Source of the DNA: Thiobacillus denitrificans DSM 12475
Lineage (GTDB): Bacteria; Pseudomonadota; Gammaproteobacteria; Burkholderiales; Thiobacillaceae
Length of the DNA stretch: 64,000 nucleotides
Assembly: GCF_000376425.1 (NCBI RefSeq)
Contig: NZ_AQWL01000003.1
Coordinates: forward strand, 295,215-359,214
Direction: 5' to 3'
Shown here: one piece after another, positions 1 through 11,071 of the stretch
Layout: each line of letters begins with the position of its first letter
Position numbering within the stretch: the first letter of the stretch is position 1
Notes under the pieces: generated by a model
The model's database searches: none
Told to the model about the DNA's origin: nothing
The model's input: only the letters and a program-made list of their open reading frames with translations
Position numbers and translations under genes: made by a program

Positions 1-1919
1 GACTGGAAGGCCTTGGCCAGGCGCGAGAAGCGTTCGACCAGGTACGCCGAGCCGTTGACGAAGAAACCGTCGATCACATTCTGGTCGCCGCGCCGCCACA
101 GGCCGCCGCCGAGCGCGCGGGCGCCCTTGGCGAACAGCCAGCTGTAGAGTTCATCAAACCAGTATTTGTTGAGCAGCATCCGGTACAGGAACTTGAAACG
201 CTGCGCCATGGCCGCCGGAATATCCGGGCGCTTGAGATAGAAGAATGCCGACAGCCCCACTCCTGTCACCGCCAGCCAGAACGGCAGCGTCGTCACCGCG
301 TGCAGCCCCATCGCCAGCGCGCCATGAAAATGCTGGTTGAGTTCGTTCATCACCGGGTGGCGGTCGGCGACATAGACCGCATTGCCAAAAAAGTCGCCGT
401 ACAGCATCGGTTCGATAGTCATGTAGCCGATCGCCAGCGAGGGCAGTGCCAGTGCAAGCAAGGGCCCGGTGATCACCCACGGGGTTTCGTGCGGCGTCTC
501 GCCATGATGCCCGGCATGATGCGCGTCGGGTTCGTTGCCGTGGGCGTGCCCCTGCCGGAAGCGCTCCTTGCCGTGGAAGACGAGGAAATACATGCGGAAG
601 GAATAGAAGGCAGTGACGAACACGCCGATCAGTACCGCCCAGTAGGCAAAATCAGCCACCGGCAGGTGCGACAGCTTGGCCGCCTCGATGATGGTTTCCT
701 TGGAATAGAAGCCAGACAGGAACGGGGTGCCGATCAGCGCCAGCGACCCGATCAGCGAAGTGATCCAGGTGATCGGCATGTACTTCTTCAGGCCGCCCAT
801 GTAGCGGATGTCCTGGTTGTGGTGCAGGGCGATGATGACGCTGCCGGCGGCAAGGAACAGCAGCGCCTTGAAGAAGGCATGCGTCATCAGGTGGAACACC
901 GCGACCGAATAGGCCGAAGCACCGAGTGCCACCGTCATGTAGCCGAGTTGCGACAGCGTCGAATAGGCGATCACCCGCTTGATGTCGTTCTGCACGATGC
1001 CGAGGAGGCCCATGAACAGCGCGGTGATCGCGCCGATCACCATGATGAAGGAGAGCGCCACGTCGGACAGTTCATACAGCGGCGACATGCGCGCGACCAT
1101 GAAGATGCCGGCGGTCACCATGGTCGCGGCGTGGATCAGCGCGGAGATCGGGGTCGGGCCTTCCATCGAGTCGGGCAGCCAGACGTGCAGCGGGAATTGC
1201 GCCGACTTGCCCATCGCGCCAATGAATAGGAGGATGCCGATCACGGTCATCAGCATCCACGGCGTGTCGAACCAGATCGTGATCGTTTCGTTCGCAAGCG
1301 AAGGCGCCCTGGCGAACACCGTGGCGTAGTCGAGCGAGCCGAAATGCGCCAGCACCAGGCCGATGCCGAGGATGAAGCCGAAATCGCCGACACGGTTGAC
1401 CAGGAAGGCCTTGAGGTTGGCGTAGATCGCGGTCTCCTTGGTGTACCAGAAGCCGATCAGCAGGTAGGACACCAGGCCGACCGCTTCCCAGCCGAAGAAC
1501 AGCTGCAGGAAGTTGTTGCTCATCACCAGCATCAGCATCGAGAAGGTGAACAGCGAGATGTAGCTGAAGAAGCGCTGATAGCCCGGATCGTCGTGCATAT
1601 AGCCGATGGTGTAAATATGCACCATCAGCGAGACGAAGGTAACGACTAGCATCATCATCGCGGTGAGCGCATCGATCAGGAAGCCGACCTCCAGCCGCAG
1701 GTCGCCAAGGACCATCCAGGTGTAGACCGTGCCGTTGAAAGTGTGCCCGGCCAGCACGTCCTGGAACACCAGCACCGAGGCGATCAGCGACACCGTCACG
1801 CCGGCGATGGTGGCCAGATGCGCGCCGGTGCGGCCGACCCATTTGCCGAACAGGCCGGCGATGATGGCCCCGGCGAGGGGTGCCAGCGGCACGATGAGAT
1901 AGAGCATCTGCATGTCCAT
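1..1919 (-). CDS. nuoL: NADH-quinone oxidoreductase subunit L (3' end cut by window)
   Basis: Antiporter-like, proton-pumping membrane subunit at the far end of the complex I membrane arm. Reading from the ATG at 1919 gives MDMQMLYLIVPLAP, then many hydrophobic helices and the conserved segment FFGWEAVGLVSYLLIGFWY. About 639 codons are visible; the last ones (GFFVNGSAYLVERF) look like the usual region close to the C-terminus, so only a short tail is missing beyond the left edge. The start at 1919 lies four bases after the nuoK stop, which favours it over the in-frame ATG at 1913. It is the last visible gene of the nuo operon; nuoM and nuoN presumably follow outside. Confidence 0.95.
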   Translation of the reverse strand, partial: MDMQMLYLIVPLAPLAGAIIAGLFGKWVGRTGAHLATIAGVTVSLIASVLVFQDVLAGHTFNGTVYTWMVLGDLRLEVGFLIDALTAMMMLVVTFVSLMVHIYTIGYMHDDPGYQRFFSYISLFTFSMLMLVMSNNFLQLFFGWEAVGLVSYLLIGFWYTKETAIYANLKAFLVNRVGDFGFILGIGLVLAHFGSLDYATVFARAPSLANETITIWFDTPWMLMTVIGILLFIGAMGKSAQFPLHVWLPDSMEGPTPISALIHAATMVTAGIFMVARMSPLYELSDVALSFIMVIGAITALFMGLLGIVQNDIKRVIAYSTLSQLGYMTVALGASAYSVAVFHLMTHAFFKALLFLAAGSVIIALHHNQDIRYMGGLKKYMPITWITSLIGSLALIGTPFLSGFYSKETIIEAAKLSHLPVADFAYWAVLIGVFVTAFYSFRMYFLVFHGKERFRQGHAHGNEPDAHHAGHHGETPHETPWVITGPLLALALPSLAIGYMTIEPMLYGDFFGNAVYVADRHPVMNELNQHFHGALAMGLHAVTTLPFWLAVTGVGLSAFFYLKRPDIPAAMAQRFKFLYRMLLNKYWFDELYSWLFAKGARALGGGLWRRGDQNVIDGFFVNGSAYLVERFSRLAKAFQ

Positions 1920-1923
1920 CCGA

Positions 1924-2229
1924 TCAGCCTTTCAGTTGGTCGAGGTCATCGACGTTGATCGTGTGCAGATTGCGGAACAGCAACACCAGGATCGCCAGGC
2001 CTATAGCCGATTCGGCCGCGGCGACGGTGAGGATGAAGAAGACGAAGATCTGGCCATGGATATCGCCGAGGTAATGCGAAAACGCGATGAAGTTCATGTT
2101 CACCGCCAGCAGCATCAACTCGATCGCCATCAACAGAATGATGACGTTCTTGCGGTTGAGGAAGATGCCCAGCACGCTGATGGCGAACAGAATGCCGCCC
2201 AGCACCAGATAATGCGACAGGGAAATCAT
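1924..2229 (-). CDS. nuoK: NADH-quinone oxidoreductase subunit K
   Basis: Small (101 residue) membrane subunit of complex I with three hydrophobic helices, homologous to MrpC-type antiporter subunits. It contributes to proton translocation in the membrane arm. The sequence shows [12 protein letters not shown] at the start, the charged helix [13 protein letters not shown] with the conserved glutamate, and a C-terminal helix followed by DDLDQLKG. Length matches the family. Its ATG overlaps the nuoJ stop codon (ATGA), implying translational coupling. Confidence 0.95.
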   Translation of the reverse strand: MISLSHYLVLGGILFAISVLGIFLNRKNVIILLMAIELMLLAVNMNFIAFSHYLGDIHGQIFVFFILTVAAAESAIGLAILVLLFRNLHTINVDDLDQLKG

Positions 2230-2867
2230 GCGCCCCCCTCCCCTGAATCCTGAATCCTGGCCACTGGCCCCTTTTCCGCCTGCATTTTCACGATGCGCAA
2301 CCGGTCGCTGCGCTTGACTTTCGACTGCGCGGCGGGATCGATGTACTTGCTGTCCTTGCGGCGGCGCAGCGTCAGCGCAATCGCGGCGACGATCGCCACC
2401 AGCAGGATCACCGCGGCAAGCTCGAATGCATAGACATAGTCGGTATACAGCAGCCGCCCGAGTTCCCTGGTATTGCTGTAGTCGGCGGGATGCGGCGCCG
2501 GCGTGCCCATCACCTCCAGGCCGAAATGGCGGCTGCCCAGTATCAGTGCCATCTCGATCACCAGCAGCACCGAGACGAAACCGGCGAGCGGCAGGTAATC
2601 CCAGAAGCCTTCGCGCAACTTGTCGAGATTGATGTCGAGCATCATCACCACAAACAGGAACAGCACCATCACCGCACCGACGTAGACCAGTACCAGGGTG
2701 ATGGCGAGAAACTCGGCTTCCAGCAGCATCCACAGCCCGGCTGCGGTAAAAAACGCCAGAACCAGAAACAGCGCTGCATGTACCGGGTTGCGCGCGGTAA
2801 CGACACGCATTCCGGCAAACACCAGGATGGCGGCGAAGAAATAGAAGATCGCGGTCGTGTAAGTCAT
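2226..2867 (-). CDS. nuoJ: NADH-quinone oxidoreductase subunit J
   Basis: Membrane subunit J (213 residues) of complex I, with five predicted hydrophobic helices and the family segment [20 protein letters not shown], which includes the pi-bulge helix involved in coupling quinone reduction to proton pumping. The C-terminal 50 residues are hydrophilic and basic ([11 protein letters not shown]), as seen in betaproteobacterial versions. It starts nine bases after nuoI and overlaps nuoK by four bases. Confidence 0.94.
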   Translation of the reverse strand: MTYTTAIFYFFAAILVFAGMRVVTARNPVHAALFLVLAFFTAAGLWMLLEAEFLAITLVLVYVGAVMVLFLFVVMMLDINLDKLREGFWDYLPLAGFVSVLLVIEMALILGSRHFGLEVMGTPAPHPADYSNTRELGRLLYTDYVYAFELAAVILLVAIVAAIALTLRRRKDSKYIDPAAQSKVKRSDRLRIVKMQAEKGPVARIQDSGEGGA

Positions 2868-2876
2868 ATCGATTGG

Positions 2877-3365
2877 TCAGCGGAATTTCGCATCGGCCGC
2901 GCGGTCTTTCGCAATCTTTTCCTCATGCTGGTCGCCGATGGCAAGCAGCATGGACTTGGTATAAATGAGGTCGCCGCGCTGCTCGCCATGGTATTCGAGG
3001 ATGCGGGTTTCGACGATGGAATCGACCGGGCAGGATTCCTCGCAGAAGCCGCAGAAGATGCACTTGGTGAGGTCGATATCGTAGCGCGTGGTGCGGCGGG
3101 TGCCGTCGGCGCGCTGTTCCGATTCGATGGTGATGGCAAGCGCCGGGCAAACCGCCTCGCACAGCTTGCAGGCAATGCAGCGCTCCTCGCCGTTGGGATA
3201 GCGGCGCAACGCGTGCAGGCCACGAAAACGCGGGCTTTGCGGGGTTTTCTCTTCGGGGAACTGCACCGTGATCTTGCGCGCGAACAGGTGCCGCCCGGTA
3301 AGCATCATGCCGCGCAGCAGTTCGATCAGGAGCAGGCTGCCGAAGAAATGGGTGATCCGTTTCAT
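2877..3365 (-). CDS. nuoI: NADH-quinone oxidoreductase subunit I, 2x[4Fe-4S] ferredoxin
   Basis: Peripheral-arm subunit (162 residues) carrying clusters N6a and N6b that pass electrons toward the quinone site. Two CxxCxxCxxxCP motifs are visible: [12 protein letters not shown] and [12 protein letters not shown]. An amphipathic N-terminus ([17 protein letters not shown]) anchors it to the membrane arm. The frame is open nine codons further upstream, but the ATG at 3365 giving MKRITHF is the family start. The gene lies seven bases downstream of nuoH. Confidence 0.95.
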   Translation of the reverse strand: MKRITHFFGSLLLIELLRGMMLTGRHLFARKITVQFPEEKTPQSPRFRGLHALRRYPNGEERCIACKLCEAVCPALAITIESEQRADGTRRTTRYDIDLTKCIFCGFCEESCPVDSIVETRILEYHGEQRGDLIYTKSMLLAIGDQHEEKIAKDRAADAKFR

Positions 3366-3372
3366 GGCGCGC

Positions 3373-4398
3373 TCAGTGGAAGAAATGACCATACGGCGTC
3401 TGCATCATGGCGCCGACGACGACGATCCAGACGATGGTGATGGGGATGAACACCTTCCAGCCCAGGCGCATGATCTGGTCGTAGCGATAGCGCGGGAAGG
3501 TGGCGCGGAACCACAGGAAGAGGAACAGCACGAAGCCGGTCTTCAGAAGCCACCAGACGATGCCGTCGGGCAGGAAAGTCACCGGCGACAGCCAGCCGCC
3601 GAGGAACATCAGTGTGGTGAGCGCCGAGACCAGGATCATGTTGGCGTATTCGGCGAGGAAGAATACCGCGAACGCCATGCCGGAATATTCGACGTGGAAG
3701 CCGGCGACGATTTCGGATTCGCCTTCGGCAACGTCGAACGGCGCACGGTTGGTCTCGGCGACACCGGCGACCAGATAGACGACGAACAAGGGGAATAGCG
3801 GCCAGATATACCACTGATGCAGCCCGCCTGCCTGGCCCTGAACGATGTCGACGAGGTTGAGCGATTGCGATGCCATCAATACGCCGACCAGGGCAAAGCC
3901 CATGGCGATCTCGTACGACACGATCTGCGCCGCCGAACGCATCGCGCCAAGGAAAGCGTATTTGGAGTTGGACGCCCAGCCCGCGATGATGACGCCGTAG
4001 ACGCCCATCGAGGTGATCGCCATCACGTACAGCAGGCCGGCGTTGATGTTGGCGAGCACCAGCGTATCGGTGAACGGGATCACCGCCCACGCTGCCAGCG
4101 CGGGTGCGATGACGAGAATCGGGCCGAGGATGAACAATCCCCGGCTGGCGCCGGAAGGAATGATGATTTCCTTCATCAGCAGTTTCACCGCATCGGCGAT
4201 CGGCTGCAGCAGCCCCTGGAAACCGACGCGATTGGGACCGATGCGAACCTGCATCCAACCGATGATTTTTCTTTCCGCGTACGTAAGGTAGGCCACGCCC
4301 AGCATCAGCGGCACCACCAGCGCCAGAATCTTGACCAGCGTCCAGACGACGGTTTGAATGGCAGCCCAGTCCATACCCGCCATGAGTCCGGCCTCCAT
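3373..4398 (-). CDS. nuoH: NADH-quinone oxidoreductase subunit H
   Basis: Membrane subunit H (341 residues), homologous to ND1, which forms much of the quinone chamber next to NuoB and NuoD. Eight hydrophobic helices are evident, with the conserved loops [18 protein letters not shown] and [16 protein letters not shown]. The ATG at 4398 shares a base with the nuoG stop codon (TGATG). In-frame ATGs at codons 6 and 9 are possible alternative starts, but the coupled start is preferred. Confidence 0.95.
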   Translation of the reverse strand: MEAGLMAGMDWAAIQTVVWTLVKILALVVPLMLGVAYLTYAERKIIGWMQVRIGPNRVGFQGLLQPIADAVKLLMKEIIIPSGASRGLFILGPILVIAPALAAWAVIPFTDTLVLANINAGLLYVMAITSMGVYGVIIAGWASNSKYAFLGAMRSAAQIVSYEIAMGFALVGVLMASQSLNLVDIVQGQAGGLHQWYIWPLFPLFVVYLVAGVAETNRAPFDVAEGESEIVAGFHVEYSGMAFAVFFLAEYANMILVSALTTLMFLGGWLSPVTFLPDGIVWWLLKTGFVLFLFLWFRATFPRYRYDQIMRLGWKVFIPITIVWIVVVGAMMQTPYGHFFH

Positions 4399-6770
4399 CA
4401 GACCGGCTCCGCCGTGATCGGACCGAACATCGGTCCGAGTCCCGCCGTCAGGGGATGACCGCTGGGAATACGCACGCAGGTATCGGGCAACAGATCGTCA
4501 CGCTGCACTTTCAGTGTCAGGGCGCTAGCGGTCTGACGCACCGAGACGCGGCCGTTTTCCTGCAGTCCCAGCCTGGCGATCAGGCGGCTATGCATGCGCG
4601 CCACCGGCAGGGCCGCATCCTGCGTCATCTGCAGCGATGGCGAACGGCGCACCACGGCGTCGGTTTGATAAATCGGCACTTCGGCAACGCGTTCCAGCCC
4701 GTCGCCGGGCTGTGGCAATGCGGCCGCCACACTGCCGACCTCGTTGGAAAGGAAAGCCTGTACCGAGCCCGTGGGCGTCTCGCCCAGTGCGTCGCGCAGC
4801 ACCTCCTTCGAATCGTTGTGGTCGAATCCGGCCAGCCCCAACAGGTTGCCCAGCACGCGCAGCACCTTCCAGGCTGGACGGGTTTCGCCGAGCGGCTTCA
4901 CCACGGCACTGAAGCTCTGAATCCTTCCTTCGGTGTTGACGAAGGTTCCCGAGGTTTCGGTCCACGGTGCAATCGGCAACAACACATCGGCGTAGTCGAG
5001 CGATTTCCCCTTGTAGGGAGACATCACCACGACGAATTCCGCCGCATCGATGCTGGCCATCGCGGATACCGGGTCGTGGGTATCGAGCTCGGCTTCCACG
5101 CCCAGCAGCAGATAGGCACGCAACGGCTGGGCCAGCATCTGCCACGCATTCAATCCCTTGATGGCAGGTTGTCCGAGCGGTCCGCATATGGGAATCGCAC
5201 CAACCGCCACCGCACCAACGCTGTTGGCCGCTTCGCCCAGCACGCCGAAACTAGCGCCGGCGAGCCTCGCCACTTCCTGCGCCAGGGCGTGAATCTGCGA
5301 ATAGCCGGGATGATGCTGCGCCATGTTGCCGAGAAAGACGGCACGCCCCCTGTCTGTTGCACCCTGGCTGCCGCCTGAAATACTCTCCGCCATCTTGCGC
5401 GCGGTATCGTCGACAGCACCATGTGCCGCAATCCCGGGCACCGGCATGTTCTTCAGTTCGGCCAAGGCACGGCACACGCCTGCCAGCGACGTAGCAAGCT
5501 GAGACGGCGCGACGATGCGCTTGGCGTGCACCTTGCCGAGGAATTCGTCCTCGTGCGCGTTGATCATATTGAGCTGGCCATGCCAACGAACCGACTCGCG
5601 GATGCGATGCGCCATCAAGGGATGATCCTTGCGCAGGTTGGAGCCCACTACCAGCATGCGGTCGAGGCGCGACATGTAGGTCACCGGCATGCCCAGCCAG
5701 AAGCCGCCGTGCGCCTTGTCGTCGAGCGAGAAATCCGACTGCCGCAGGCGATGGTCGACGTTGCCGCTGCCAAGGCCGCGCATCAGCTTCTGCAACAGGA
5801 AAAGCTCTTCCGCCGGACGATACGGCGTCGACAGCGCACCGATTTGCCCGGCCGGGATCGATTTCAATTTGTCCGCAACATGTTCCAGCGCGGCCTGCCA
5901 GGTGGTTTCCACCCATTGCCCGTCCTGCTTGACCATAGGCTGGGTCAGGCGCTCGGGCGTGTTGAGGCCTTCATAGGAAAAACGGTCGCGGTCGGCCAGC
6001 CAGCATTCGTTGACGTCCTCGTTCTCGCGTGGCAGCACCCGCATCACTCTGTTGTCCTTGACGTGGACTTCGAGGTTGGAACCCAGGCTGTCGTGCGGGC
6101 TGATCGAGGCACGGCGCGACAGTTCCCAGGTGCGGGCGGTGTAGCGGAAGGGTTTGCTGGTCAGCGCACCGACCGGGCACAAATCGATGACGTTGCCCGA
6201 CAGTTCGGACGCCACCTGGTTTTCCAGGAACGGCATCACTTCGGCATGCTCGCCGCGCCCCGGCATGCCGAGTTCCATCACGCCGGCGATTTCCTGGCCG
6301 AAGCGTATGCAGCGGGTGCAGTGGATGCAGCGCGTCATGTCGGTGGCGATGAGGGGACCGAGATTCTTCTCGCGCACCACGCGCTTGACTTCCTGGTAGC
6401 GCGACGACGACCCGCCGTAACCCACCGCCAGATCCTGCAGGGTGCATTCGCCGCCCTGGTCGCAGATCGGGCAGTCGAGCGGATGGTTGATCAGCAGGAA
6501 CTCCATCACGCTTTTTTGCGCATCGATCGCGTATTCCGAACGCGTGTGCACTTTCATGCCGTCAGTCACCGGCGTGGCACAGGCCGGCAGCGGTTTCGGC
6601 GCCTTCTCTACCTGGACCAGGCACATGCGGCAGTTGGCGGCGATCGAGAGCTTCTTGTGATAACAGAAATGCGGAATCGTGATGCCGGCCTGATTCGCCG
6701 CATCCATGATGGTGTCGCCGCTTTCGACCTGCAGCGCACGTCCGTCAATTTCGATATTGAGCGTAGCCAT
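4398..6770 (-). CDS. nuoG: NADH-quinone oxidoreductase subunit G
   Basis: Large peripheral-arm Fe-S subunit (790 residues) of complex I. The N-terminus is a plant-type [2Fe-2S] ferredoxin domain ([19 protein letters not shown]), followed by a His-Cys cluster region ([17 protein letters not shown]), a two-[4Fe-4S] region ([16 protein letters not shown], then [12 protein letters not shown]) and a long molybdopterin-oxidoreductase-like domain that has lost its cofactor role in this family. The start is taken at [11 protein letters not shown]; the longer open frame to 6899 is overlap with nuoF. It begins 13 bases after the nuoF stop. Confidence 0.95.
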   Translation of the reverse strand: MATLNIEIDGRALQVESGDTIMDAANQAGITIPHFCYHKKLSIAANCRMCLVQVEKAPKPLPACATPVTDGMKVHTRSEYAIDAQKSVMEFLLINHPLDCPICDQGGECTLQDLAVGYGGSSSRYQEVKRVVREKNLGPLIATDMTRCIHCTRCIRFGQEIAGVMELGMPGRGEHAEVMPFLENQVASELSGNVIDLCPVGALTSKPFRYTARTWELSRRASISPHDSLGSNLEVHVKDNRVMRVLPRENEDVNECWLADRDRFSYEGLNTPERLTQPMVKQDGQWVETTWQAALEHVADKLKSIPAGQIGALSTPYRPAEELFLLQKLMRGLGSGNVDHRLRQSDFSLDDKAHGGFWLGMPVTYMSRLDRMLVVGSNLRKDHPLMAHRIRESVRWHGQLNMINAHEDEFLGKVHAKRIVAPSQLATSLAGVCRALAELKNMPVPGIAAHGAVDDTARKMAESISGGSQGATDRGRAVFLGNMAQHHPGYSQIHALAQEVARLAGASFGVLGEAANSVGAVAVGAIPICGPLGQPAIKGLNAWQMLAQPLRAYLLLGVEAELDTHDPVSAMASIDAAEFVVVMSPYKGKSLDYADVLLPIAPWTETSGTFVNTEGRIQSFSAVVKPLGETRPAWKVLRVLGNLLGLAGFDHNDSKEVLRDALGETPTGSVQAFLSNEVGSVAAALPQPGDGLERVAEVPIYQTDAVVRRSPSLQMTQDAALPVARMHSRLIARLGLQENGRVSVRQTASALTLKVQRDDLLPDTCVRIPSGHPLTAGLGPMFGPITAEPV

Positions 6771-6783
6771 CGTTATATTCCGT

Positions 6784-8064
6784 TCAGACCATGCAGCGCT
6801 TGTGCTCGATGTGGTGCTCGAACTCGTGGCCAAAATGTTTGAGGAAGCTTTGCACCGGCATCGCCGCCGCGTCGCCCAGCGCGCAGATCGTATGGCCACC
6901 TATGTGCCCCGCCACGCTGTTGAGCAGGTCCATGTCTTCCGGCCGGCCCTGGCCGTGCTCGATGCGGTGGATCACCCGGTACATCCAGCCGGTGCCCTCG
7001 CGACACGGCGTGCACTGGCCGCACGATTCCTCGAAGTAGAAATAGGACAGCCGTTCCAGCGCGCGCACCATGCACACGGTTTCGTCCATCACGATGACCG
7101 CGCCCGATCCCAGCATGGAGCCTGCCTTGGCGATGGAATCGAAATCCATGGTGCAATCCATCATGATGCCGGCCGGCAGTACCGGCGCGGACGATCCGCC
7201 CGGGATCACCGCTTTCAATTGGTGGCCGCTGCGCACCCCGCCCGCCATCTGCAGCAGTTCGGAGAACGGCGTGCCGAGCGGTACTTCGTAATTGCCGGGT
7301 TTGTTGACGTGCCCCGAAATCGAGAACAGCTTGGCGCCGCCGTTGTTGGGTTTTCCCAGTTCCAGGAAAGCCTGGCCGCCGTGCTGCATGATCCATGGCA
7401 CCGAGGCCAGTGTCTCGGTGTTGTTGATGGTGGTCGGCTTGCCGTACAGGCCGAAACTGGCCGGAAATGGCGGCTTGAAGCGCGGCTGGCCTTTTTTCCC
7501 TTCGATCGACTCCAGCAGCGCGGTTTCCTCGCCGCAGATATAGGCGCCATAGCCATGGTGCGCATGCAGCTGGAAGCAGAAATCGGTGCCGAACAGATTG
7601 TCGCCGAGATAGCCCGCCTCGCGCGCTTCCTTCAGCGCGCGCTCGAAGATGTCATAGATCTCGAAGATTTCGCCGTGGATGTAGTTGTAGCCGACCTTGG
7701 CGCCGAGCACGTAGCCGGCGATCGCCATGCCCTCGATCAGCTGGTGCGGGTTGTAGCGCAGGATGTCGCGATCCTTGAAAGTGCCCGGCTCGCCCTCGTC
7801 GCTATTGCAGACGATGTACTTGTCGCCCGGAAACGCGCGCGGCATGAAGCTCCACTTGAGTCCGGTGGGGAAGCCTGCGCCGCCGCGGCCGCGCAATGCG
7901 CTGGTCTTGAGCTCGGCAATGATGGCGTCACCCGGCATCTGCTCGGTCACCACGCGGCGCAGCGCCTGATAACCGCCGTTGGCGACATAGGTCGCGAGCG
8001 ATGCCGGGTCGTCGAGCGCCTGCGTCCAGCTGCAGACCTGGGAGGTGGGAGCGAGCAGACTCAT
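6784..8064 (-). CDS. nuoF: NADH-quinone oxidoreductase subunit F (NADH-binding)
   Basis: Flavoprotein subunit (426 residues) that oxidises NADH and passes electrons through FMN to the N3 [4Fe-4S] cluster. The glycine-rich NADH/FMN loop [16 protein letters not shown], the segment [15 protein letters not shown] and the cluster motif [13 protein letters not shown] with a later cysteine in [11 protein letters not shown] are all intact. The start ATG overlaps the nuoE stop (ATGA). Confidence 0.96.
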   Translation of the reverse strand: MSLLAPTSQVCSWTQALDDPASLATYVANGGYQALRRVVTEQMPGDAIIAELKTSALRGRGGAGFPTGLKWSFMPRAFPGDKYIVCNSDEGEPGTFKDRDILRYNPHQLIEGMAIAGYVLGAKVGYNYIHGEIFEIYDIFERALKEAREAGYLGDNLFGTDFCFQLHAHHGYGAYICGEETALLESIEGKKGQPRFKPPFPASFGLYGKPTTINNTETLASVPWIMQHGGQAFLELGKPNNGGAKLFSISGHVNKPGNYEVPLGTPFSELLQMAGGVRSGHQLKAVIPGGSSAPVLPAGIMMDCTMDFDSIAKAGSMLGSGAVIVMDETVCMVRALERLSYFYFEESCGQCTPCREGTGWMYRVIHRIEHGQGRPEDMDLLNSVAGHIGGHTICALGDAAAMPVQSFLKHFGHEFEHHIEHKRCMV

Positions 8065-8561
8065 TTCAGCTTGTCCAGCAACTCGTCCATCTTCTCGGGG
8101 GTCAGGTGCGTGTGCATTGCATGGTTATTGTGCAGGCACATCGGCGCATCACCGCACGCCCCCATGCATTCACCCTCTTTCAGGGTGAAACGGCCATCCT
8201 CGGTGGTTTCGCCAAAGCCGATACCGAGCTTCTGCCTGAGATGCCCGGCAATCTCGTTCGCCCCCATCAGCGCGCACGGCAGATTGGTGCACACGGTGAT
8301 CTTGTGGCGGCCCACCGGCTGGGTGTCGTACATGTTGTAAAACGTGGCAACCTCGTATGCGGCAATCGCCGGCATCTCGAGATAGTCCGCGACATACTCG
8401 ATCAATTCCGGCTTGAGCCAGCCGCATTCGGTTTGCGCGATGCGCAACGCAGCCATTACCGCCGACTGCTTCTGCTCCGACGGGTATTTGGCGACTTCAG
8501 CGTCGATCAGCGCAAGGGATTCGGCACTCAGCCGCAGGCTGTTCAAGTCAGGATTGGCCAT
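8061..8561 (-). CDS. nuoE: NADH-quinone oxidoreductase subunit E, [2Fe-2S]
   Basis: Thioredoxin-fold subunit (166 residues) carrying the off-path N1a [2Fe-2S] cluster. The four ligand cysteines are visible in [11 protein letters not shown] and [13 protein letters not shown]. Preceding family segments ([12 protein letters not shown]-like N-terminus, [16 protein letters not shown]) are present. The ATG at 8561 is fused to the nuoD stop (TGATG). NuoE and NuoF together form the NADH dehydrogenase module. Confidence 0.95.
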   Translation of the reverse strand: MANPDLNSLRLSAESLALIDAEVAKYPSEQKQSAVMAALRIAQTECGWLKPELIEYVADYLEMPAIAAYEVATFYNMYDTQPVGRHKITVCTNLPCALMGANEIAGHLRQKLGIGFGETTEDGRFTLKEGECMGACGDAPMCLHNNHAMHTHLTPEKMDELLDKLK

Positions 8562-9814
8562 CAGCGGTCGATCTCTCCGAAAACGATATCCTGCGTGCCG
8601 ATGATGGCGACGACGTCGGCGATCATGTGACCACGGCTCATTTCATCGAGCGCGGCCAGATGCGCGTAGCCCGGCGCACGGATTTTCAGGCGGTAGGGTT
8701 TGTTGGCACCGTCCGACACCAGATAGATGCCGAATTCGCCCTTGGGGTGCTCCACTGCGGCATACGTCTCCCCTTCCGGCACGTGCATCCCTTCGGTAAA
8801 GAGCTTGAAGTGATGGATCAGCTCTTCCATGTTCTGCTTCATCGACAGGCGATCGGGCGGCGCAACCTTGTGGTTCTCCACGATGACCACGCCGGGGTTC
8901 TTGCGCAGCCAGTCGACGCACTGCCGGATGATGCGATTGGACTGGCGCATTTCCTCGATCCGGACCAGATAGCGGTCATAGCAGTCGCCGTTGGTGCCGA
9001 CCGGGATGTCGAAATCCATGCGGTCGTAGACTTCGTAGGGCTGTTTCTTGCGCAGATCCCATTCGACGCCGGAGCCACGCAGCATGGGCCCGGTAAAACC
9101 CAGCGCCAGCGCGCGCTCGGGAGATACCACCCCGATGCCTACGGTGCGCTGCTTCCAGATACGGTTGTCGGTCAGCAGGGTTTCATAGTCGTCGATATAG
9201 GTCGGGAAGCGCTGGGTGAAGTCCTCGATGAAGTCGAGCAGCGACCCCTGACGATTGGCGTTCATCGACTTCAGCGTCGCCTCGTTGCGGGTGTGCTGCG
9301 CCTGGTATTGCGGCATGCTGTCGGGCAGGTCACGGTAGACCCCGCCGGGGCGATAGTAGGCCGCGTGCAAGCGCGCGCCGGAAACCGCCTCGTAGCAGTC
9401 CATCAGGTCTTCGCGCTCGCGGAAGGCATACAGGAACACCGTCATCGCACCGACGTCGAGCGCATGCGCGCCCAGCCACAGCAGGTGGTTCAGCACGCGG
9501 GTGATTTCGTCGAACATTACCCGGATGTATTGCGCACGCTCGGGGACGTCGATCTGCAGCAGCTTTTCGATCGCCATCACGTAGGCGTGCTCGTTGACCA
9601 TCATCGACACATAGTCGAGACGGTCCATGTAGGGCACCGACTGCAGGAAGGTCTTGTGTTCGGCCAGTTTTTCGGTGGCGCGGTGCAGCAGGCCGATGTG
9701 CGGGTCGGCGCGCTGGATCACCTCGCCGTCCAGCTCCAGCACCAAGCGCAGCACGCCGTGCGCGGCCGGGTGCTGCGGCCCGAAGTTCATGGTGTAGTTC
9801 CGGATTTCAGCCAT
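8561..9814 (-). CDS. nuoD: NADH-quinone oxidoreductase subunit D
   Basis: 49-kDa type subunit (417 residues), derived from hydrogenase large subunits, lining the quinone site of complex I. It shows [22 protein letters not shown], the H-G-x-x quinone-site region, and the C-terminal DPVFGEIDR-like ending ([11 protein letters not shown]). The start is [11 protein letters not shown] at 9814. Directly upstream is a second, truncated copy of this 5' end (see the minicistron at 9807-9869). nuoC and nuoD are separate genes here, as is usual in Betaproteobacteria, not fused as in E. coli. Confidence 0.95.
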   Translation of the reverse strand: MAEIRNYTMNFGPQHPAAHGVLRLVLELDGEVIQRADPHIGLLHRATEKLAEHKTFLQSVPYMDRLDYVSMMVNEHAYVMAIEKLLQIDVPERAQYIRVMFDEITRVLNHLLWLGAHALDVGAMTVFLYAFREREDLMDCYEAVSGARLHAAYYRPGGVYRDLPDSMPQYQAQHTRNEATLKSMNANRQGSLLDFIEDFTQRFPTYIDDYETLLTDNRIWKQRTVGIGVVSPERALALGFTGPMLRGSGVEWDLRKKQPYEVYDRMDFDIPVGTNGDCYDRYLVRIEEMRQSNRIIRQCVDWLRKNPGVVIVENHKVAPPDRLSMKQNMEELIHHFKLFTEGMHVPEGETYAAVEHPKGEFGIYLVSDGANKPYRLKIRAPGYAHLAALDEMSRGHMIADVVAIIGTQDIVFGEIDR

Positions 9815-9869
9815 TTGAACACTCCGGGACAACACCCATCAATTTAGCGTAGTTGCGGATTTCAGCCAT
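9807..9869 (-). other. 20-codon minicistron: truncated duplicate of the nuoD 5' end
   Basis: Between nuoC and nuoD the sequence reads ATGGCTGAAATCCGCAACTA, almost identical to the true nuoD start (ATGGCTGAAATCCGGAACTA). The first copy begins at 9869, its ATG overlapping the nuoC stop (TAATG), and encodes [20 protein letters not shown] before a TGA that lies inside the second codon of the real nuoD. So ribosomes leaving nuoC could be handed to the minicistron and then to nuoD. It could be an inert duplication scar or a translational coupler. The sequence is certain; a function is not shown. Confidence 0.55.
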
Positions 9870-10468
9870 TAGCGCCCCGCCCCGTAGCTTTCGTCGCGCA
9901 CGATGCGCGGCACGATTTCGCGCGGCTCGATCGACACCGGCTGGTAAATCACCCGCTGCTGGGTTGGGTCGTAGCGCATCTCGACGTTACCGGACAAGGG
10001 GAAATCCTTGCGGAACGGATGGCCGATGAAGCCATAGTCAGTGAGGATGCGACGCAGATCGGGATGGCCTTCGAACACGATACCGTACAAGTCGAAGGCT
10101 TCGCGCTCGAACCAGTTGGCGGCCGGCCAGATGTCGACCATCGACGCCACTACCGGCAGATCGTCGTCCGGGCAGAACACGCGCACCCGCACGCGCCGGT
10201 TGTTGGCCACCGACAGCAGATGCGTCACCACAGCAAAGCGCGCACCGTCCCATGCGCCGTCGCCGTAATCCGAATAGTCCATGCCGCACAGGTCGATCAG
10301 CTGCTCGAAGCGGCAGTCGGGATGGTCGCGCAGTGCGAGCATGGCGGACGCATATGCCTGCGGCTTGACGATCAGCGTCAGCTCCCCCAGCCTCTCGGTG
10401 ATCTGGGCGAGCGCATCGCCAAGAACGTTTTGCAGGCAAACAGAATAGGACTCCAGCGTCGTGGCCAT
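9869..10468 (-). CDS. nuoC: NADH-quinone oxidoreductase subunit C
   Basis: 30-kDa type subunit (199 residues) of the complex I peripheral arm. The diagnostic motif region [19 protein letters not shown] followed by [20 protein letters not shown] is complete, and the C-terminus ([18 protein letters not shown]) is as expected. The frame continues open upstream into nuoB, but the real start is MATTLESYS at 10468, eight bases after the nuoB stop. Confidence 0.94.
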   Translation of the reverse strand: MATTLESYSVCLQNVLGDALAQITERLGELTLIVKPQAYASAMLALRDHPDCRFEQLIDLCGMDYSDYGDGAWDGARFAVVTHLLSVANNRRVRVRVFCPDDDLPVVASMVDIWPAANWFEREAFDLYGIVFEGHPDLRRILTDYGFIGHPFRKDFPLSGNVEMRYDPTQQRVIYQPVSIEPREIVPRIVRDESYGAGR

Positions 10469-10476
10469 AAGTGACG

Positions 10477-10953
10477 TCAACGGGCGATGGTGTTGGTACG
10501 GCGGATCTTGTTCTGCAACTGGATGATGCCGAACAATAATGCCTCCGCCGTGGGCGGGCAGCCGGGGACATAGATGTCCACCGGCACGATGCGGTCGCAG
10601 CCGCGCACCACCGAGTAGGAGTAATGGTAATAGCCTCCGCCGTTGGCACACGAACCCATGGAGATCACCCAGCGGGGTTCGGCCATCTGATCGTAGACCT
10701 TGCGCAACGCGGGCGCCATCTTGTTGCAGAGCGTCCCTGCCACGATCATCACGTCGGACTGCCGCGGGCTGGGACGAAACACGATGCCGAAGCGATCGAG
10801 ATCGTAGCGTGCGGCACCGGCATGCATCATCTCCACCGCGCAGCACGCCAGCCCAAAAGTCATCGGCCACATCGAGCCGGTGCGCATGTAGTTGATCAGC
10901 TGGTCGGCCTTGGTAGTAACAAAACCTTGCTCAAGAACGCCTTCGATGCTCAT
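10477..10953 (-). CDS. nuoB: NADH-quinone oxidoreductase subunit B
   Basis: PSST-type subunit (158 residues) holding cluster N2, the last Fe-S centre before quinone. Adjacent cysteines in [12 protein letters not shown], the cysteine of [16 protein letters not shown] and that of [16 protein letters not shown] supply the four ligands. Start at [11 protein letters not shown] (10953), preceded by a GGAG sequence; a further six codons upstream are open but not family-like. A 118-base gap to nuoA precedes it, the only sizeable gap inside the operon. Confidence 0.95.
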   Translation of the reverse strand: MSIEGVLEQGFVTTKADQLINYMRTGSMWPMTFGLACCAVEMMHAGAARYDLDRFGIVFRPSPRQSDVMIVAGTLCNKMAPALRKVYDQMAEPRWVISMGSCANGGGYYHYSYSVVRGCDRIVPVDIYVPGCPPTAEALLFGIIQLQNKIRRTNTIAR

Positions 10954-11071
10954 GCCGCCCACTCCGCGCACATCGCGCCTGAACTTGCCACATGCGTGCC
11001 GCGGGCGGGCCTCTGCCCAGGATCGATCCGCATGCCATGCACGGGGCTACTCGCCCAGCGATCCAAAGACC

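Noticed and set aside
9869-10870. A possible NuoB-NuoC fused frame
   Set aside because: The part before 10468 is the off-frame reading of nuoB; nuoC has its own start and nuoB is intact.
10954-11071. A possible small gene in the 118-base gap between nuoA and nuoB
   Set aside because: No frame with a ribosome site and plausible composition was found; the gap shows only the nuoB ribosome site.
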